Assembly: GCF_024199795.1 (NCBI RefSeq)
Contig: NZ_JANADK010000001.1
Coordinates: forward strand, 9,042,001 to 9,106,000
DNA: 64,000 nt
Direction: 5' to 3'
From: Bradyrhizobium sp. CCGB01
Lineage (GTDB): Bacteria; Pseudomonadota; Alphaproteobacteria; Rhizobiales; Xanthobacteraceae
Below the pieces are notes generated by a model. It was given only the letters and a program-made list of their open reading frames with translations, was not told where the DNA came from and did no database searches. Shown in pieces: positions 26,065 through 35,023 of the stretch. A program made the position numbers and the translations under genes. Every line of letters begins with the position of its first letter. Within the stretch, counting starts at the first letter, position 1.

Positions 26065-27119
26065 GCGCGCAAATGCGTATCGGCGTTGCCGGCGCCGGTC
26101 TGATCGGCCGCCGCCACATTGAATTGATCGAGTCCTCCAGGGATTGCGTGCTGGCCGGCATCGCCGATCCATCGCCCGCCGCGAGGGATTATGCGCAGGC
26201 GCACAATGTGCCCTGCTATCCCGACCATCGCGCGCTGCTGGCGCAGGAGAAGCCCGACGGTCTCGTCATCGCCTCGCCCAACACGCTGCACCTGCCGATG
26301 GCGCTGGACTGCACCGAAGCCGGTGTGCCGGCACTGATCGAGAAGCCGGTGACCGAGACGGTGGCCGCCGCGCAGCGCCTCTGTGCCGCAGTGAGGCGCA
26401 GCGGCGTGCCGATGCTGGTCGGCCACCACCGGCGGCATAACGCCATCATCAAATCGGCCCGCGAGAGCGTGGCCAGCGGAAAGCTTGGCCAGCTCACCGC
26501 CGTGGTCGGGCTCTGGCTGCTGAAGAAGCCCGACGACTATTTCGAGGTCGCCTGGCGGTGCGAGCAGGGCGGCGGGCCGTTGCTGATCAACCTCATCCAC
26601 GACATCGACAATCTTCGTTTCGTCTGCGGCGAGATCGTCGAGGTGCAGGCCTTGACGTCGAACAAGATGCGCGGCTTCGCGGTCGAGGACACCGCCGCAC
26701 TGCTGCTGCGCTTCGCCAATGGCGCGCTGGGAACGGTGACCGTCTCCGATGCAACACCCGCGCCGTGGAGCTGGGAGCTTACCGCGGGCGAGAACGCGGT
26801 CTACCCCCGGCAGGACCAGCCCTGTTACGTCTTCGCCGGAACGCGCGGCTCGCTCTCGGTGCCGACCATGGAGCTGTGGTCCTATCCGCAAAACCCGGGC
26901 TGGCATGCGCCGCTATCGCGTAACGCCGTCGAACTCGCGGGATACGATCCGCTTGTCGAGCAGCTCCGGCATTTCCTCGCCGTGATCGCGGGGCGTGAGC
27001 AGCCGCTGATTTCGGTCGAGGACGCGATGGGCACGCTCGCAGTCGTCGAAGCCGTCAGCGAGGCCGCACGCACGGGCCAAAAAACATCGCCGGGGCGGAT
27101 CATGGAGCAGGCAGCATGA
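26061..27119 (+). CDS. Gfo/Idh/MocA-family NAD(P)-dependent oxidoreductase
   Basis: 352 aa. N-terminal Rossmann fold with GVAGAGLIGRRH (8-19) and the family-defining EKP motif at 94-96; C-terminal alpha/beta domain with the catalytic-type HDIDNLRF segment near 185. Such enzymes oxidise cyclic polyols and their derivatives. Between the transporter and dehydroshikimate dehydratase, it could be the second dehydrogenase of the route (quinate versus shikimate) or act on a related cyclitol. Overlaps its neighbours by 4 bases on both sides. Confidence 0.82.
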   Translation: MSAQMRIGVAGAGLIGRRHIELIESSRDCVLAGIADPSPAARDYAQAHNVPCYPDHRALLAQEKPDGLVIASPNTLHLPMALDCTEAGVPALIEKPVTETVAAAQRLCAAVRRSGVPMLVGHHRRHNAIIKSARESVASGKLGQLTAVVGLWLLKKPDDYFEVAWRCEQGGGPLLINLIHDIDNLRFVCGEIVEVQALTSNKMRGFAVEDTAALLLRFANGALGTVTVSDATPAPWSWELTAGENAVYPRQDQPCYVFAGTRGSLSVPTMELWSYPQNPGWHAPLSRNAVELAGYDPLVEQLRHFLAVIAGREQPLISVEDAMGTLAVVEAVSEAARTGQKTSPGRIMEQAA

Positions 27120-28987
27120 ACAAGCGCTCGATCGCGACCGTTTCTCTCTCGGGCAGCCTGGACGAAAAGCTCCGCGCCATCGCGTCAGCCGGGTTCGACG
27201 CGGTCGAGATTTTCGAGAATGATCTGCTGTCGTTCGGCGCAAGCCCGCGCGAGGTGGCGCAGCTCTGCAAGGATCTCAAGCTCGAGATCTGCGCGTTCCA
27301 GCCGTTCCGCGATTTCGAGGGCATGCCGGAGCCGCAGCGCACGCGCAACTTTGCCCGCGCCGAGCGCAAGTTCGACCTGATGCAGGAGCTCGGCACCGAT
27401 CTGCTGCTGATCTGCTCCAACGTCTCCCCAAGCTCGCTCGGCGGCATCGACCGCGCAGCGGATGATTTTCGCGAACTCGGCGAGCGCGCCGCCAACCGGA
27501 ACTTGCGCGTAGGCTACGAGGCGCTGGCCTGGGGACGCCACGTCAACGACTACCGCGACGCCTGGGAGATCGTGCGCCGCGCCGATCACCCCGCGATCGG
27601 CGTCATCCTCGACAGTTTCCATGCGCTGGCGCCGGGCTTTCCGGTTCGGGCGATGGCCTCGATCCCCGGCGACAAGATCTTTCTGGTGCAACTCGCCGAC
27701 GCGCCGAAGCTCGAGCTCGACATCCTCTCGTGGAGCCGGCACTTCCGCTCCTTCCCCGGCCAGGGCGATCTGCCGGTCGGCGAGTTCATGCAGGCGGTCG
27801 CGGCGACCGGCTATGCCGGGCCGCTGTCGCTCGAAATCTTCAACGACCAGTTCCGCGCCGGCTCGGCCGCGCAGACCGCGGTCGACGGCCTGCGTTCGCT
27901 GATCCTGCTGGAGGACCAGCTCGCACCGGATTGGCCCAAGCTCGTCAGCGAGCCGCTGGCGCCGAAGGCCAAGAGCCACGGCACCGGCTTCATCGAGTTT
28001 GCCGTGAACGAGACCAAGGCGGCCGACCTCGCCCGCCTGTTCGCGCAGCTCGGCTTCCGCAGAAGCGGCAAGCATCGCAGCAAGGCCGTGGAACGCTGGT
28101 CGCAGGGCAAGGTCGAGCTCGTGATCAACTGCGAGACCGACGGCTTTGCGCATTCGCATTACGTCACGCACGGCCCCGGCGTCTGCGCGATTGCGCTCGA
28201 CGTCGACAATGCCGGTCTCGCCATGCAGCGCGCCGAGGCGCTGAAGGCGCGCACCTTCTACCAGCCGGTCGGACCGGGCGAGCTTGAGATCCCCGCGATC
28301 CACGGCGTCGGCGGCAGTCTGCTCTATTTCCTCGATCAGGCCGGCAAGAACTGGGACACGGATTTCGAACCGGTTGTGAGCAACGCCAGCGCCGACGCGC
28401 TGCTCGCCGTCGACCACATCGCGCAGTCGATGCCCTATGACGAGATGCTGTCCTGGCTGCTGTTCTACACCGGCATCCTCGACCTCAAGCGGCTGCCGCA
28501 GATGGAAATCGCCGACCCCCGTGGCCTCGTGCAGAGCCAGGCCATCGTCAACGCCGACCAGAGCCTGCGCTTCGTGCTCAACGGCTCCTCCGCCAACCGC
28601 ACGCTGCCGGCCCGCTTCATTTCGGAGTTCTTCGGCTCAGGCGTGCAGCATGTCGCGTTTTCGTGCCGGGACATTTTTGCGACGGTCGCGGAGATGCGCA
28701 AGCGCGGCGCGGATTTCCTTGATATTCCCGACAATTACTACGACGACATCGAAGCCAAATACGACCTCGCGCCCGACCTGATGGCGCAGCTGCGCGCCAA
28801 CCACATCCTCTACGACCGCGAAGGCGACGGCGAGTTCTTCCAGGTCTACACCCACATCTTCGACGAACGGTTCTTCTTCGAGATCGTCGAGCGCAGGGAT
28901 TACCAGGGATTTGGCGCGGCCAATGCAGGCATCAGGCTGGCAGCGCAAGCCCGCGAAGTGCGCCCCGCGAGCATGCCAAGGGTGTAA
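27116..28987 (+). CDS. quiC: 3-Dehydroshikimate dehydratase (QuiC type) fused to HPPD-like domain
   Basis: 623 aa. Residues 1-280 are a xylose-isomerase-like TIM barrel (SLSGSLDEKLRAIASAGFDAVEIFEND ...), which in QuiC/AsbF removes water from 3-dehydroshikimate to give protocatechuate using a divalent metal. Residues about 290-610 are a 4-hydroxyphenylpyruvate-dioxygenase-like vicinal-oxygen-chelate domain that keeps a possible iron triad: His434 (VDHI), His512 (QHVAF) and Glu573 (GEFFQ). The same two-domain fusion is known from Pseudomonas QuiC1, where the second domain has no established reaction. Last gene of the operon. Confidence 0.82.
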   Translation: MNKRSIATVSLSGSLDEKLRAIASAGFDAVEIFENDLLSFGASPREVAQLCKDLKLEICAFQPFRDFEGMPEPQRTRNFARAERKFDLMQELGTDLLLICSNVSPSSLGGIDRAADDFRELGERAANRNLRVGYEALAWGRHVNDYRDAWEIVRRADHPAIGVILDSFHALAPGFPVRAMASIPGDKIFLVQLADAPKLELDILSWSRHFRSFPGQGDLPVGEFMQAVAATGYAGPLSLEIFNDQFRAGSAAQTAVDGLRSLILLEDQLAPDWPKLVSEPLAPKAKSHGTGFIEFAVNETKAADLARLFAQLGFRRSGKHRSKAVERWSQGKVELVINCETDGFAHSHYVTHGPGVCAIALDVDNAGLAMQRAEALKARTFYQPVGPGELEIPAIHGVGGSLLYFLDQAGKNWDTDFEPVVSNASADALLAVDHIAQSMPYDEMLSWLLFYTGILDLKRLPQMEIADPRGLVQSQAIVNADQSLRFVLNGSSANRTLPARFISEFFGSGVQHVAFSCRDIFATVAEMRKRGADFLDIPDNYYDDIEAKYDLAPDLMAQLRANHILYDREGDGEFFQVYTHIFDERFFFEIVERRDYQGFGAANAGIRLAAQAREVRPASMPRV

Positions 28988-29000
28988 GCTCTCTCGACGC

Positions 29001-29086
29001 CGTCATTGCGAGGAGCGAAGCGACGAAGCAATCCAGAATCCTTCCGCGGAAAGATTCTGGATTGCTTCGCTGCGCTCGCAATGACG
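29001..29086. repeat. Palindromic repeat, family B (copy 1)
   Basis: Ends CGTCATTGCGAG and CTCGCAATGACG are perfect inverted repeats; inner arms AAGCAATCCAGAATC and GATTCTGGATTGCTT also pair. It sits between two converging genes. A second copy lies at 35758-35844. Confidence 0.8.
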
Positions 29087-29124
29087 GTGTGGTGGGCAGC
29101 TGCGAGTCCAACTTCTACCGCCCC

Positions 29125-29178
29125 CGCGGAGACTCCCCCTAACCCCAACCCTCTCCCCGCAAGCGGGGAGAGGGAGAG
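29125..29178. repeat. Palindromic repeat, family D (partial copy 2)
   Basis: Only one half of the family D element: CCCTCTCCCCGCAAGCGGGGAGAGGG hairpin preceded by GCGGAGACTCCCCCTAACCCC. It directly abuts the 3' end of the next minus-strand gene and could serve as its terminator. Confidence 0.6.
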
Positions 29179-29181
29179 AGC

Positions 29182-30354
29182 TCACTTCATCGCGCACTTG
29201 TCGTGGAAACGATCCTGGTCGTTCTCCACGATGGTCGCGACCGTCTTCAGCGAGAGCTGGCCTTCGGCATCCTTGACCACGTCCTGGAGATAGAAGCTCT
29301 GCACCGGGATGTGGTTCTTGCCGTATTTGAAGGGGCCGCGCAGCGACTTGAAGTTGGCCTTCTCCATCTCGGCCTTCATCGCGTCCTTCTTGCTGGTGTC
29401 GCCCTTCACCGCGACCACCGCGCTGTTGATGAGCTGAGCCGCGTCATAGGCTTGCGCGCCGTAATAGGTCGGACGCAGGCCGGGATACTTCTTGCGGTAG
29501 TCGGCGACGAAGCGCTTGTTCTGCTCGTTGGGGAGGTCGTTGACCCATTCCTGCGCGCCGGGCACGCCGAGCGCGTTCTCCTTCTGGAGCGGCAGCGACA
29601 GCTCGTCGACGGTGAACGCCGTGTAGAGCGGCATCGTGCTCTTCAGGCCGGCCTGCGCATATTGATTGAGGAACTGCACGCCGGCGGCACCGGGATAGAA
29701 CACGAAGATCGATTGTGCGCCCGAGGCGCGCGCCTTGGAGAGCTCGGCGGAGAAGTCGAGCTGGCTCGGCCACACCGTGTATTCCTCGCCCTTGACCTCG
29801 CCCTTGAACGTGCTCTTCACGCCCGCGAGCATGTCCTTGCCGGCCGCGTAGTTCGGCCCGATCAGGAACACGCTCTTGACGCCCTTCTGGTTCATGTAGA
29901 GGCCCATGGCGGCCGGCGTCTGGTCGTTCTGCCAGGAGGTCGAGAACACGTAAGGGCTGCACAGCTCCCCCGCGAGCTGCGACGGGCCGGCATTGGCCGA
30001 AATCAGGAAGGTCTGCGAGTCCACCGCGGTCTTGAGCGAGGCCAGCAGCACGTTCGACCAGATGTAGCCGACGATGAAGTCGACCTTGTCGGACTGCACC
30101 AGCTTCTCGGTCTTCTGCTTGCCGACATCGGGCTTCTGTCCGTCGTCCTCGTAGATCACCTCGACCGGCTTGCCGTCCATCTTGCGGCCGATGTGATCCA
30201 GCGCGAGCTCGAAGGAGTTGCGCATGTCGTTGCCGATCACGGCGGTCGGGCCGCTGAAGGTCGAAACGAAGCCGATCTTGATGGTGTCGCCGGCGAATGC
30301 CGGATTTGCCAGCACCAGCGCCGCTGCGCCCGCCAGCCAGAATGCCGTCCTCAT
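29182..30354 (-). CDS. ABC transporter substrate-binding protein (LivK type), orphan
   Basis: 390 aa from the ATG at 30354, with AGGAGG 9 bases upstream. Signal peptide of about 21 residues ending NPAFAG, then a type I binding fold (IKIGFVSTFSGPTAVIGNDMRNSF ...). Proteins of this class in Bradyrhizobium/Rhodopseudomonas often bind aromatic acids. No permease or ATPase gene is adjacent, so it must dock on a transporter encoded elsewhere, perhaps the binding-protein-less livHMGF at 13.5-16.8 kb. Ligand unknown. Confidence 0.85.
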   Translation of the reverse strand: MRTAFWLAGAAALVLANPAFAGDTIKIGFVSTFSGPTAVIGNDMRNSFELALDHIGRKMDGKPVEVIYEDDGQKPDVGKQKTEKLVQSDKVDFIVGYIWSNVLLASLKTAVDSQTFLISANAGPSQLAGELCSPYVFSTSWQNDQTPAAMGLYMNQKGVKSVFLIGPNYAAGKDMLAGVKSTFKGEVKGEEYTVWPSQLDFSAELSKARASGAQSIFVFYPGAAGVQFLNQYAQAGLKSTMPLYTAFTVDELSLPLQKENALGVPGAQEWVNDLPNEQNKRFVADYRKKYPGLRPTYYGAQAYDAAQLINSAVVAVKGDTSKKDAMKAEMEKANFKSLRGPFKYGKNHIPVQSFYLQDVVKDAEGQLSLKTVATIVENDQDRFHDKCAMK

Positions 30355-30665
30355 AACCACTCCCCTCCTTATTATTGAGCCCGGAGACGGGGTGATCGCC
30401 GCCCCGGGTCTGTCGCTATTGAACGCAAAAACTGTCGCGCCGCCAATGGCTCAGCGCCCGCCCCTGCACCATATTTCGCCCCAATCGGGGATGGCAAGAA
30501 ATATAATTCTACTCACTTCGACCAAGGCCTTGTCCTGGGCTGCGGCGCTTTTTCGCGGCTCGTCGATACACGCCGCCTATCCGTCAATTGATGACGGCTA
30601 TTGGACCACCGCACCCGATCCGCACTTAAATGAAGAGGGTGAGCAGCGAGATTCGAGGGTGCATC
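30355..30665. other. Divergent promoter region with an inverted repeat
   Basis: No gene. It separates the divergent binding-protein and NADH-dehydrogenase genes and should hold both promoters. CCGTCA (30581-30586) and TGACGG (30592-30597) form a perfect 17-base palindrome with a 5-base centre, a possible operator about 70 bases upstream of the ndh start. Confidence 0.4.
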
Positions 30666-31928
30666 ATGACCACCAAACCGCATCGCGTCGTCATCGTCGG
30701 AGCCGGCTTCGGCGGGCTCGAGACGACCTACCGGCTGGCAGGCGCGCCAGTCGAGATCACGCTGATCGACCGCCGCAACCATCATCTGTTCCAGCCGCTG
30801 CTCTACCAGGTCGCGACCGCCTCGCTCGCGACCAGCGAGATCGCCTGGCCGGTACGTCACCTGATGCGCGACCGGCGCGAGGTGACGACGCTGTTCGCCA
30901 CCGTGAGCGGCGTCGATGCCGACAGGCGCTGTGTGCTGATCGACGACGGCAGCGAGGTGCCGTACGACACGCTGGTGCTCGCCACCGGCGCGCGTCACGC
31001 CTATTTCGGCCACGACGAATGGGAGCAGTTCGCGCCGGGCCTGAAGACGCTGGAGGACGGGACCACGCTGCGCCGCCACATCCTGGTGGCGTTCGAGCGG
31101 GCCGAGCGCGAGACCGATCAGGCCAGGCGCGCGGCGCGGCTGACCTTCGTCATCGTCGGCGCCGGGCCGACCGGCGTCGAGCTCGCCGGCACCATCGCCG
31201 AGATGGCGCACCACACCCTGCCCGGCGATTTCCGCAACATCGACACGACCAAGGCGCGCGTGGTGCTGATCGAGGCCGGGCCGCGCGTGCTCGCCGGCTT
31301 TGCCGACGACCTCTCGGCCTATGCGCAGGCCTCGCTGGAGAAGATCGGCGTCGAGGTCGTGCTGGGGCAGCCCGTCACCGAGATCAATCGTGAGGGCGTC
31401 GTGTTCGGCGGCAAGCTGCTCGAGGCCAAGACGCGAATCTGGGCCGCCGGCGTGCGCGCCTCGCCGGCCGCCGAATGGCTGGGCGCACCCGCCGACCGTG
31501 CCGGGCGTGTGCAGGTCGAAGACGATCTGAGCATTCCCGGTCATCCGGAAATCTTTGCGATCGGCGACACCGTCTTGATCAACGCCTGGGAGGGCAAGCC
31601 GGTGCCAGGCATCGCGCCGGCGGCGAAGCAGCAGGGCCGCCACGTCGCCGACACCATCAAGGCGCGGTTGCGCGGGGAGACAAAGGGCCCGTTCCGCTAC
31701 AAGCACTCCGGCAGCCTCGCGCAGATCGGCAAGCGGCTCGCGGTGATCGATTTCGGCAAGGTCAAACTGCGTGGCACGATCGCGTGGTGGATCTGGGGCA
31801 TCGCCCACATCTACTTCCTGATCGGCCTCCGCCATCGCCTCAGCGTCGCCTTGAGCTGGCTGTGGATCTACGCCCGCGACCAGCGCGCGGCACGGCTGAT
31901 CACGCAGGGAAGCAGCAAGGTGGCGTAG
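30666..31928 (+). CDS. ndh: Type II NADH:quinone oxidoreductase (NDH-2)
   Basis: 420 aa from the ATG at 30666 (MTTKPHRVVIVGAGFGG). Two dinucleotide-binding motifs: VIVGAGFGG for FAD near residue 10 and VIVGAGPTGVELAG for NADH near 165; the C terminus ends in an amphipathic/hydrophobic membrane anchor (WWIWGIAHIYFLIGLRHR). Transfers electrons from NADH to quinone without pumping protons. Standing alone among aromatic-catabolic genes, it may relieve NADH excess during degradation, which is inference. Confidence 0.87.
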   Translation: MTTKPHRVVIVGAGFGGLETTYRLAGAPVEITLIDRRNHHLFQPLLYQVATASLATSEIAWPVRHLMRDRREVTTLFATVSGVDADRRCVLIDDGSEVPYDTLVLATGARHAYFGHDEWEQFAPGLKTLEDGTTLRRHILVAFERAERETDQARRAARLTFVIVGAGPTGVELAGTIAEMAHHTLPGDFRNIDTTKARVVLIEAGPRVLAGFADDLSAYAQASLEKIGVEVVLGQPVTEINREGVVFGGKLLEAKTRIWAAGVRASPAAEWLGAPADRAGRVQVEDDLSIPGHPEIFAIGDTVLINAWEGKPVPGIAPAAKQQGRHVADTIKARLRGETKGPFRYKHSGSLAQIGKRLAVIDFGKVKLRGTIAWWIWGIAHIYFLIGLRHRLSVALSWLWIYARDQRAARLITQGSSKVA

Positions 31929-31940
31929 TCTTTCTCTTCC

Positions 31941-32088
31941 CTTCTCCCCTTGTGGGAGAAGGTGGCGCGAAGCGCCGGATGAGGGGTCTGCTTCAGCGAA
32001 TTTCAAAAGCGAGAGAGTCACTCGCGGAGACAACCCCTCACCCGGCTTCGCTTTGCGAAGCCACCCTCTCCCGCAAGGGGAGAGGGTG
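31941..32088. repeat. Palindromic repeat, family D (copy 3)
   Basis: CTTCTCCCCTTGTGGGAGAAG hairpin at the left and CCCTCTCCCGCAAGGGGAGAGGG at the right, with GCGCCGGATGAGGGGT facing ACCCCTCACCCGGC in between. Fills the gap between converging ndh and the next minus-strand gene; would terminate either. Confidence 0.7.
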
Positions 32089-32114
32089 CAGCGGAGCTCG
32101 CGGCTAGACCGTTT

Positions 32115-33326
32115 CTACTTCACCAACTCGCACCCGCCCTCCGCCAGCGGGCGGAACGCCTGGTCCGCGGGGATCGTCGAGACCAGCTTGTAATAGTCGT
32201 AGGGATACTTCGACTCCTCCGGCTTCTTCACCTCGAACAAATACATGGGGTGCACGACGCGGCCGTCCTGGCGGATCGTCGTCTCGCCGAACAGCTTGTC
32301 GTTGCCCTTGAACTTCTTCATCTCGGGCACGACGGCCTTGGCGTTGTCGCTGCCGGTCGCCGCGACCGCGTTGAGATAGGCGAGCGTCGAGGCATAGACG
32401 CCGGCCTGGTTGCCGCTCGGCATCTTGCCGTTCATGCCGGGTCGCGCGGCGAAGCGCTTGGCGAACGCGCGGGTATCGTCGTTCATGTCCCAGTAGAAGG
32501 CTTCCATGAGCTGGAGGCCCTGTGCGACCTTGATGCCCATGCCGTGGACGTCGTTGATGAAGAGCAGGAACGCCACGAGCTTCTGTCCGCTCTGCTGAAC
32601 GCCGAACTCGGCGGCCTGCTTGACCGCGTTGATGGTGTCGCCGCCGGCATTGGCGAGCCCGATCACCTGCGCTTTCGAGCCCTGCGCCTGCAACAGGAAG
32701 GAGGCGAAGTCGGAGGTGCCGAGCGGGTGCTTGCTGGAGCCCAGCACCTTGCCGCCGTGGCCCTCGATATATTTTTGAGCCTCCGCCTCGATGCCCTTGC
32801 CGAGCGCATAGTCGACCGTGAGGAAATACCAGTCCTTGCCGCCGCGCGACATCATCGCGGCCGCCGTGGTGTTGCCGGTCGCCCAGGCGTCGTTGACCCA
32901 TTGGATGGTGTTGGGCGAGCAGGCCTTGCCGGTCAGATCAGAGCTTGCGGTCGAGGACGCCAGGAACGTCATGCGGCTGTCGCGCAGCAGCGTGTTGATG
33001 GAGAGGCCGACGGCCGAGTTCGGCACGTCGACGATGGCGTCGACGCCCTCGACATCGAGCCATTTGCGCGCGATGGCGTTGCCGACGTCGGCCTTGTTCT
33101 GGTGGTCGGCATAGACGATCTCGACCTTGATGCCCTTGCCGCCGCCGTTGAAATCCTCGGCGGCCATGCGCGCGGCCTCGACCGAACCCATACCGTTGGT
33201 GTCCTGGAAGATGCCGGAGATGTCGTTGAGCACGCCGACGCGCACCACATTGTCGGATATCTCGGCGCTCGCCACGCCACTTACGAGACTGGCGGCCAGC
33301 GCCAGCGTCCACTTCAGATATTTCAT
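32115..33326 (-). CDS. ABC transporter substrate-binding protein (LivK type) in the P450 operon
   Basis: 403 aa. Signal peptide of 21 residues (MKYLKWTLALAASLVSGVASA), then a type I periplasmic binding fold (VRVGVLNDISGIFQDTNG ...). It follows the ferredoxin gene by 58 bases on the same strand, so it is probably co-transcribed with the CYP199A-type P450; a para-substituted benzoate or similar aromatic acid is a reasonable ligand guess. No permease or ATPase genes nearby. Confidence 0.85.
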   Translation of the reverse strand: MKYLKWTLALAASLVSGVASAEISDNVVRVGVLNDISGIFQDTNGMGSVEAARMAAEDFNGGGKGIKVEIVYADHQNKADVGNAIARKWLDVEGVDAIVDVPNSAVGLSINTLLRDSRMTFLASSTASSDLTGKACSPNTIQWVNDAWATGNTTAAAMMSRGGKDWYFLTVDYALGKGIEAEAQKYIEGHGGKVLGSSKHPLGTSDFASFLLQAQGSKAQVIGLANAGGDTINAVKQAAEFGVQQSGQKLVAFLLFINDVHGMGIKVAQGLQLMEAFYWDMNDDTRAFAKRFAARPGMNGKMPSGNQAGVYASTLAYLNAVAATGSDNAKAVVPEMKKFKGNDKLFGETTIRQDGRVVHPMYLFEVKKPEESKYPYDYYKLVSTIPADQAFRPLAEGGCELVK

Positions 33327-33384
33327 GATTCCCTCCCCTGTTCGATGTGATGCCGCGCCGGTCGTTGCCGGTGCGGTCGAGACT

Positions 33385-33708
33385 TCAGACCTGCCGTTCG
33401 GGCAACCTCACGACGAGGCCGTCGAGCGCGGGCGTGATGTGGATCTGGCAGGACAGCCGGCTATTCGGCAGCCGCTCAGCCGCGGTGCCGTCGAGCAGCG
33501 CGTCCTCATCGTCCGCCATGCCGGGCAGACGCGCGAGCCAGCTCTCGTCGACATAGACGTGGCAGGTCGCGCACATGGCGTTGCCGCCGCATTCGGCCAG
33601 GATGCCGTCGAGGCCGTGGCGGGTCGCGGCCTGCATGGCGCTCTCGCCGTCGCCGGTCTCGACGCCCTCGGACTTGCCGTCAGGATGGATGAAGGTGATC
33701 GCTGGCAT
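33385..33708 (-). CDS. [2Fe-2S] ferredoxin, electron donor of the P450
   Basis: 107 aa. Cluster ligands C40-x5-C46-x2-C49 and C87, the adrenodoxin/putidaredoxin-type pattern (ECGGNAMCATCHVYV ... LSCQIH). It begins 11 bases after the P450 stop on the same strand, matching the CYP199A-palustrisredoxin arrangement, and should pass electrons from a ferredoxin reductase to the P450. No reductase gene is present in the window. Confidence 0.9.
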   Translation of the reverse strand: MPAITFIHPDGKSEGVETGDGESAMQAATRHGLDGILAECGGNAMCATCHVYVDESWLARLPGMADDEDALLDGTAAERLPNSRLSCQIHITPALDGLVVRLPERQV

Positions 33709-33719
33709 GAAGCTCCTCG

Positions 33720-34940
33720 TCAGGCCGGGGTGATGGTCACAGGCAGGCTGTCGAGCCCGCGCAGCGTGTTGTTGAAGCGGCGCTTCGGCTCGCCGGCGAT
33801 CTCGATTTTCGCGATACGGCGCGCCAACGCGGTCAGCATCACCTCGCCTTCGAGGCGCGCGACGAGCTGGCCGACGCACATGTGAATGCCCGAGCCGAAG
33901 CCGACATGGCCGGAGGTGCGGCGCGTGATGTCGTAGCTGTCGGGCTTGTCCCAGCGCCGCGGATCGCGATTGGCGGCGGCGAGGAACATCAGCACCTTTT
34001 CGCCCTCGCCGATCCTCGCGCCTGAGAGCTCGACCTCGCGCGTGGTGGTGCGGAAGAAGGTCTGCACAGGGCTCTCGAAGCGCACGGCCTCCTCGAAGGC
34101 GTTGCGCGCGAGCGTGGGATCGTTGCGCAGCCGCTGCCATTGGTCGGGGAAGCGCGCGAGGCAATAGACCGCAGCGCCAATGCCGTTGACGGTGGTATCG
34201 AGGCCGGCTGACAGCAGCGAGCGTACCAGCAGCGGCGCCTCGGTCGCCGTGATCTCGCCGTCGTCGACGCGAGCATGGATGCAGGCGCCGAAGCCGCCGG
34301 GCGTCAGGTTCTCGCGCTGACATTGCTCGGCGACATAGGCCTGGTGCGGCGCCGAGCGCGCGATCGCGTCCTGCCGCAGCTGGTTGGGCGGGCCGAACGC
34401 GTTGAACACCACGCTCGCATAGGGGATCAGATGCTCGCGCCCCTCCCGCTTCAGCCCGAGCGCATCCGGAAAGATCGACAGCGGATAGGCCTCGGCGAGA
34501 TCGGTGATCGCGTCGAAGCTGCGCTTGTCCAGCAGCGCATCGACCCGCTCCTCGGCTGCCGCGGCAAAGCGGTCGCGCACCTGCTTCATCACGGTCGGCG
34601 ACAGCACCTTTGACAGCACGGCGCGGGTGCGGCTGTGCGCGGGCGGATCGGCCTCCAGGATCAGGCTCGGCGGCCGCCACGGCGTCTCTTTCTTGAAGTC
34701 GGACAGGCCGACGCCGCGGCTGGAGCAGAACGTCGCGGGATCGTTCAGCACGGCGTGGACCTCGGCATAGCGCGCCACGCCATACACGTTCCATTTGTCG
34801 AGATAGACGACCGGACCCGCCTCCCGCAGCAGATCATGCGTGGGATAGGGATCGGCGAAAAAATTCATCGCGAAGGGATCGACGTCGAGATGCGGGACAG
34901 CCGCAGCGCCGGTTGGCACAGGGGAGCCGGATGCACTCAT
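33720..34940 (-). CDS. Cytochrome P450, CYP199A type (para-substituted benzoate monooxygenase)
   Basis: 406 aa. Heme ligand Cys355 in GFGSGIHMCVG; I-helix AGLDT (245-249) for oxygen activation; ExxR-type region further upstream. Sequence blocks such as YLDKWNVYGVARYAEVHAVLNDP and RSLLSAGLDTTVNGIG match what I recall of CYP199A2/A4 of Rhodopseudomonas, which O-demethylate 4-methoxybenzoate and oxidise 4-alkylbenzoates. The residues used there to hold the benzoate carboxylate (Arg92, Ser95, Ser244, Ser247) appear here as Arg89, Ser92, Ser241 and Ser244. First gene of an operon with ferredoxin and binding protein; a divergent MarR gene lies 83 bases away. Confidence 0.88.
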   Translation of the reverse strand: MSASGSPVPTGAAAVPHLDVDPFAMNFFADPYPTHDLLREAGPVVYLDKWNVYGVARYAEVHAVLNDPATFCSSRGVGLSDFKKETPWRPPSLILEADPPAHSRTRAVLSKVLSPTVMKQVRDRFAAAAEERVDALLDKRSFDAITDLAEAYPLSIFPDALGLKREGREHLIPYASVVFNAFGPPNQLRQDAIARSAPHQAYVAEQCQRENLTPGGFGACIHARVDDGEITATEAPLLVRSLLSAGLDTTVNGIGAAVYCLARFPDQWQRLRNDPTLARNAFEEAVRFESPVQTFFRTTTREVELSGARIGEGEKVLMFLAAANRDPRRWDKPDSYDITRRTSGHVGFGSGIHMCVGQLVARLEGEVMLTALARRIAKIEIAGEPKRRFNNTLRGLDSLPVTITPA

Positions 34941-35023
34941 TGAAGTCCTCCCTCATTTTGATCTTGTGAAACCCCGCCGCATGCCCTTAGGTCTTCCGGC
35001 ACGCCGCAAGTCAGAAGTCCGAT

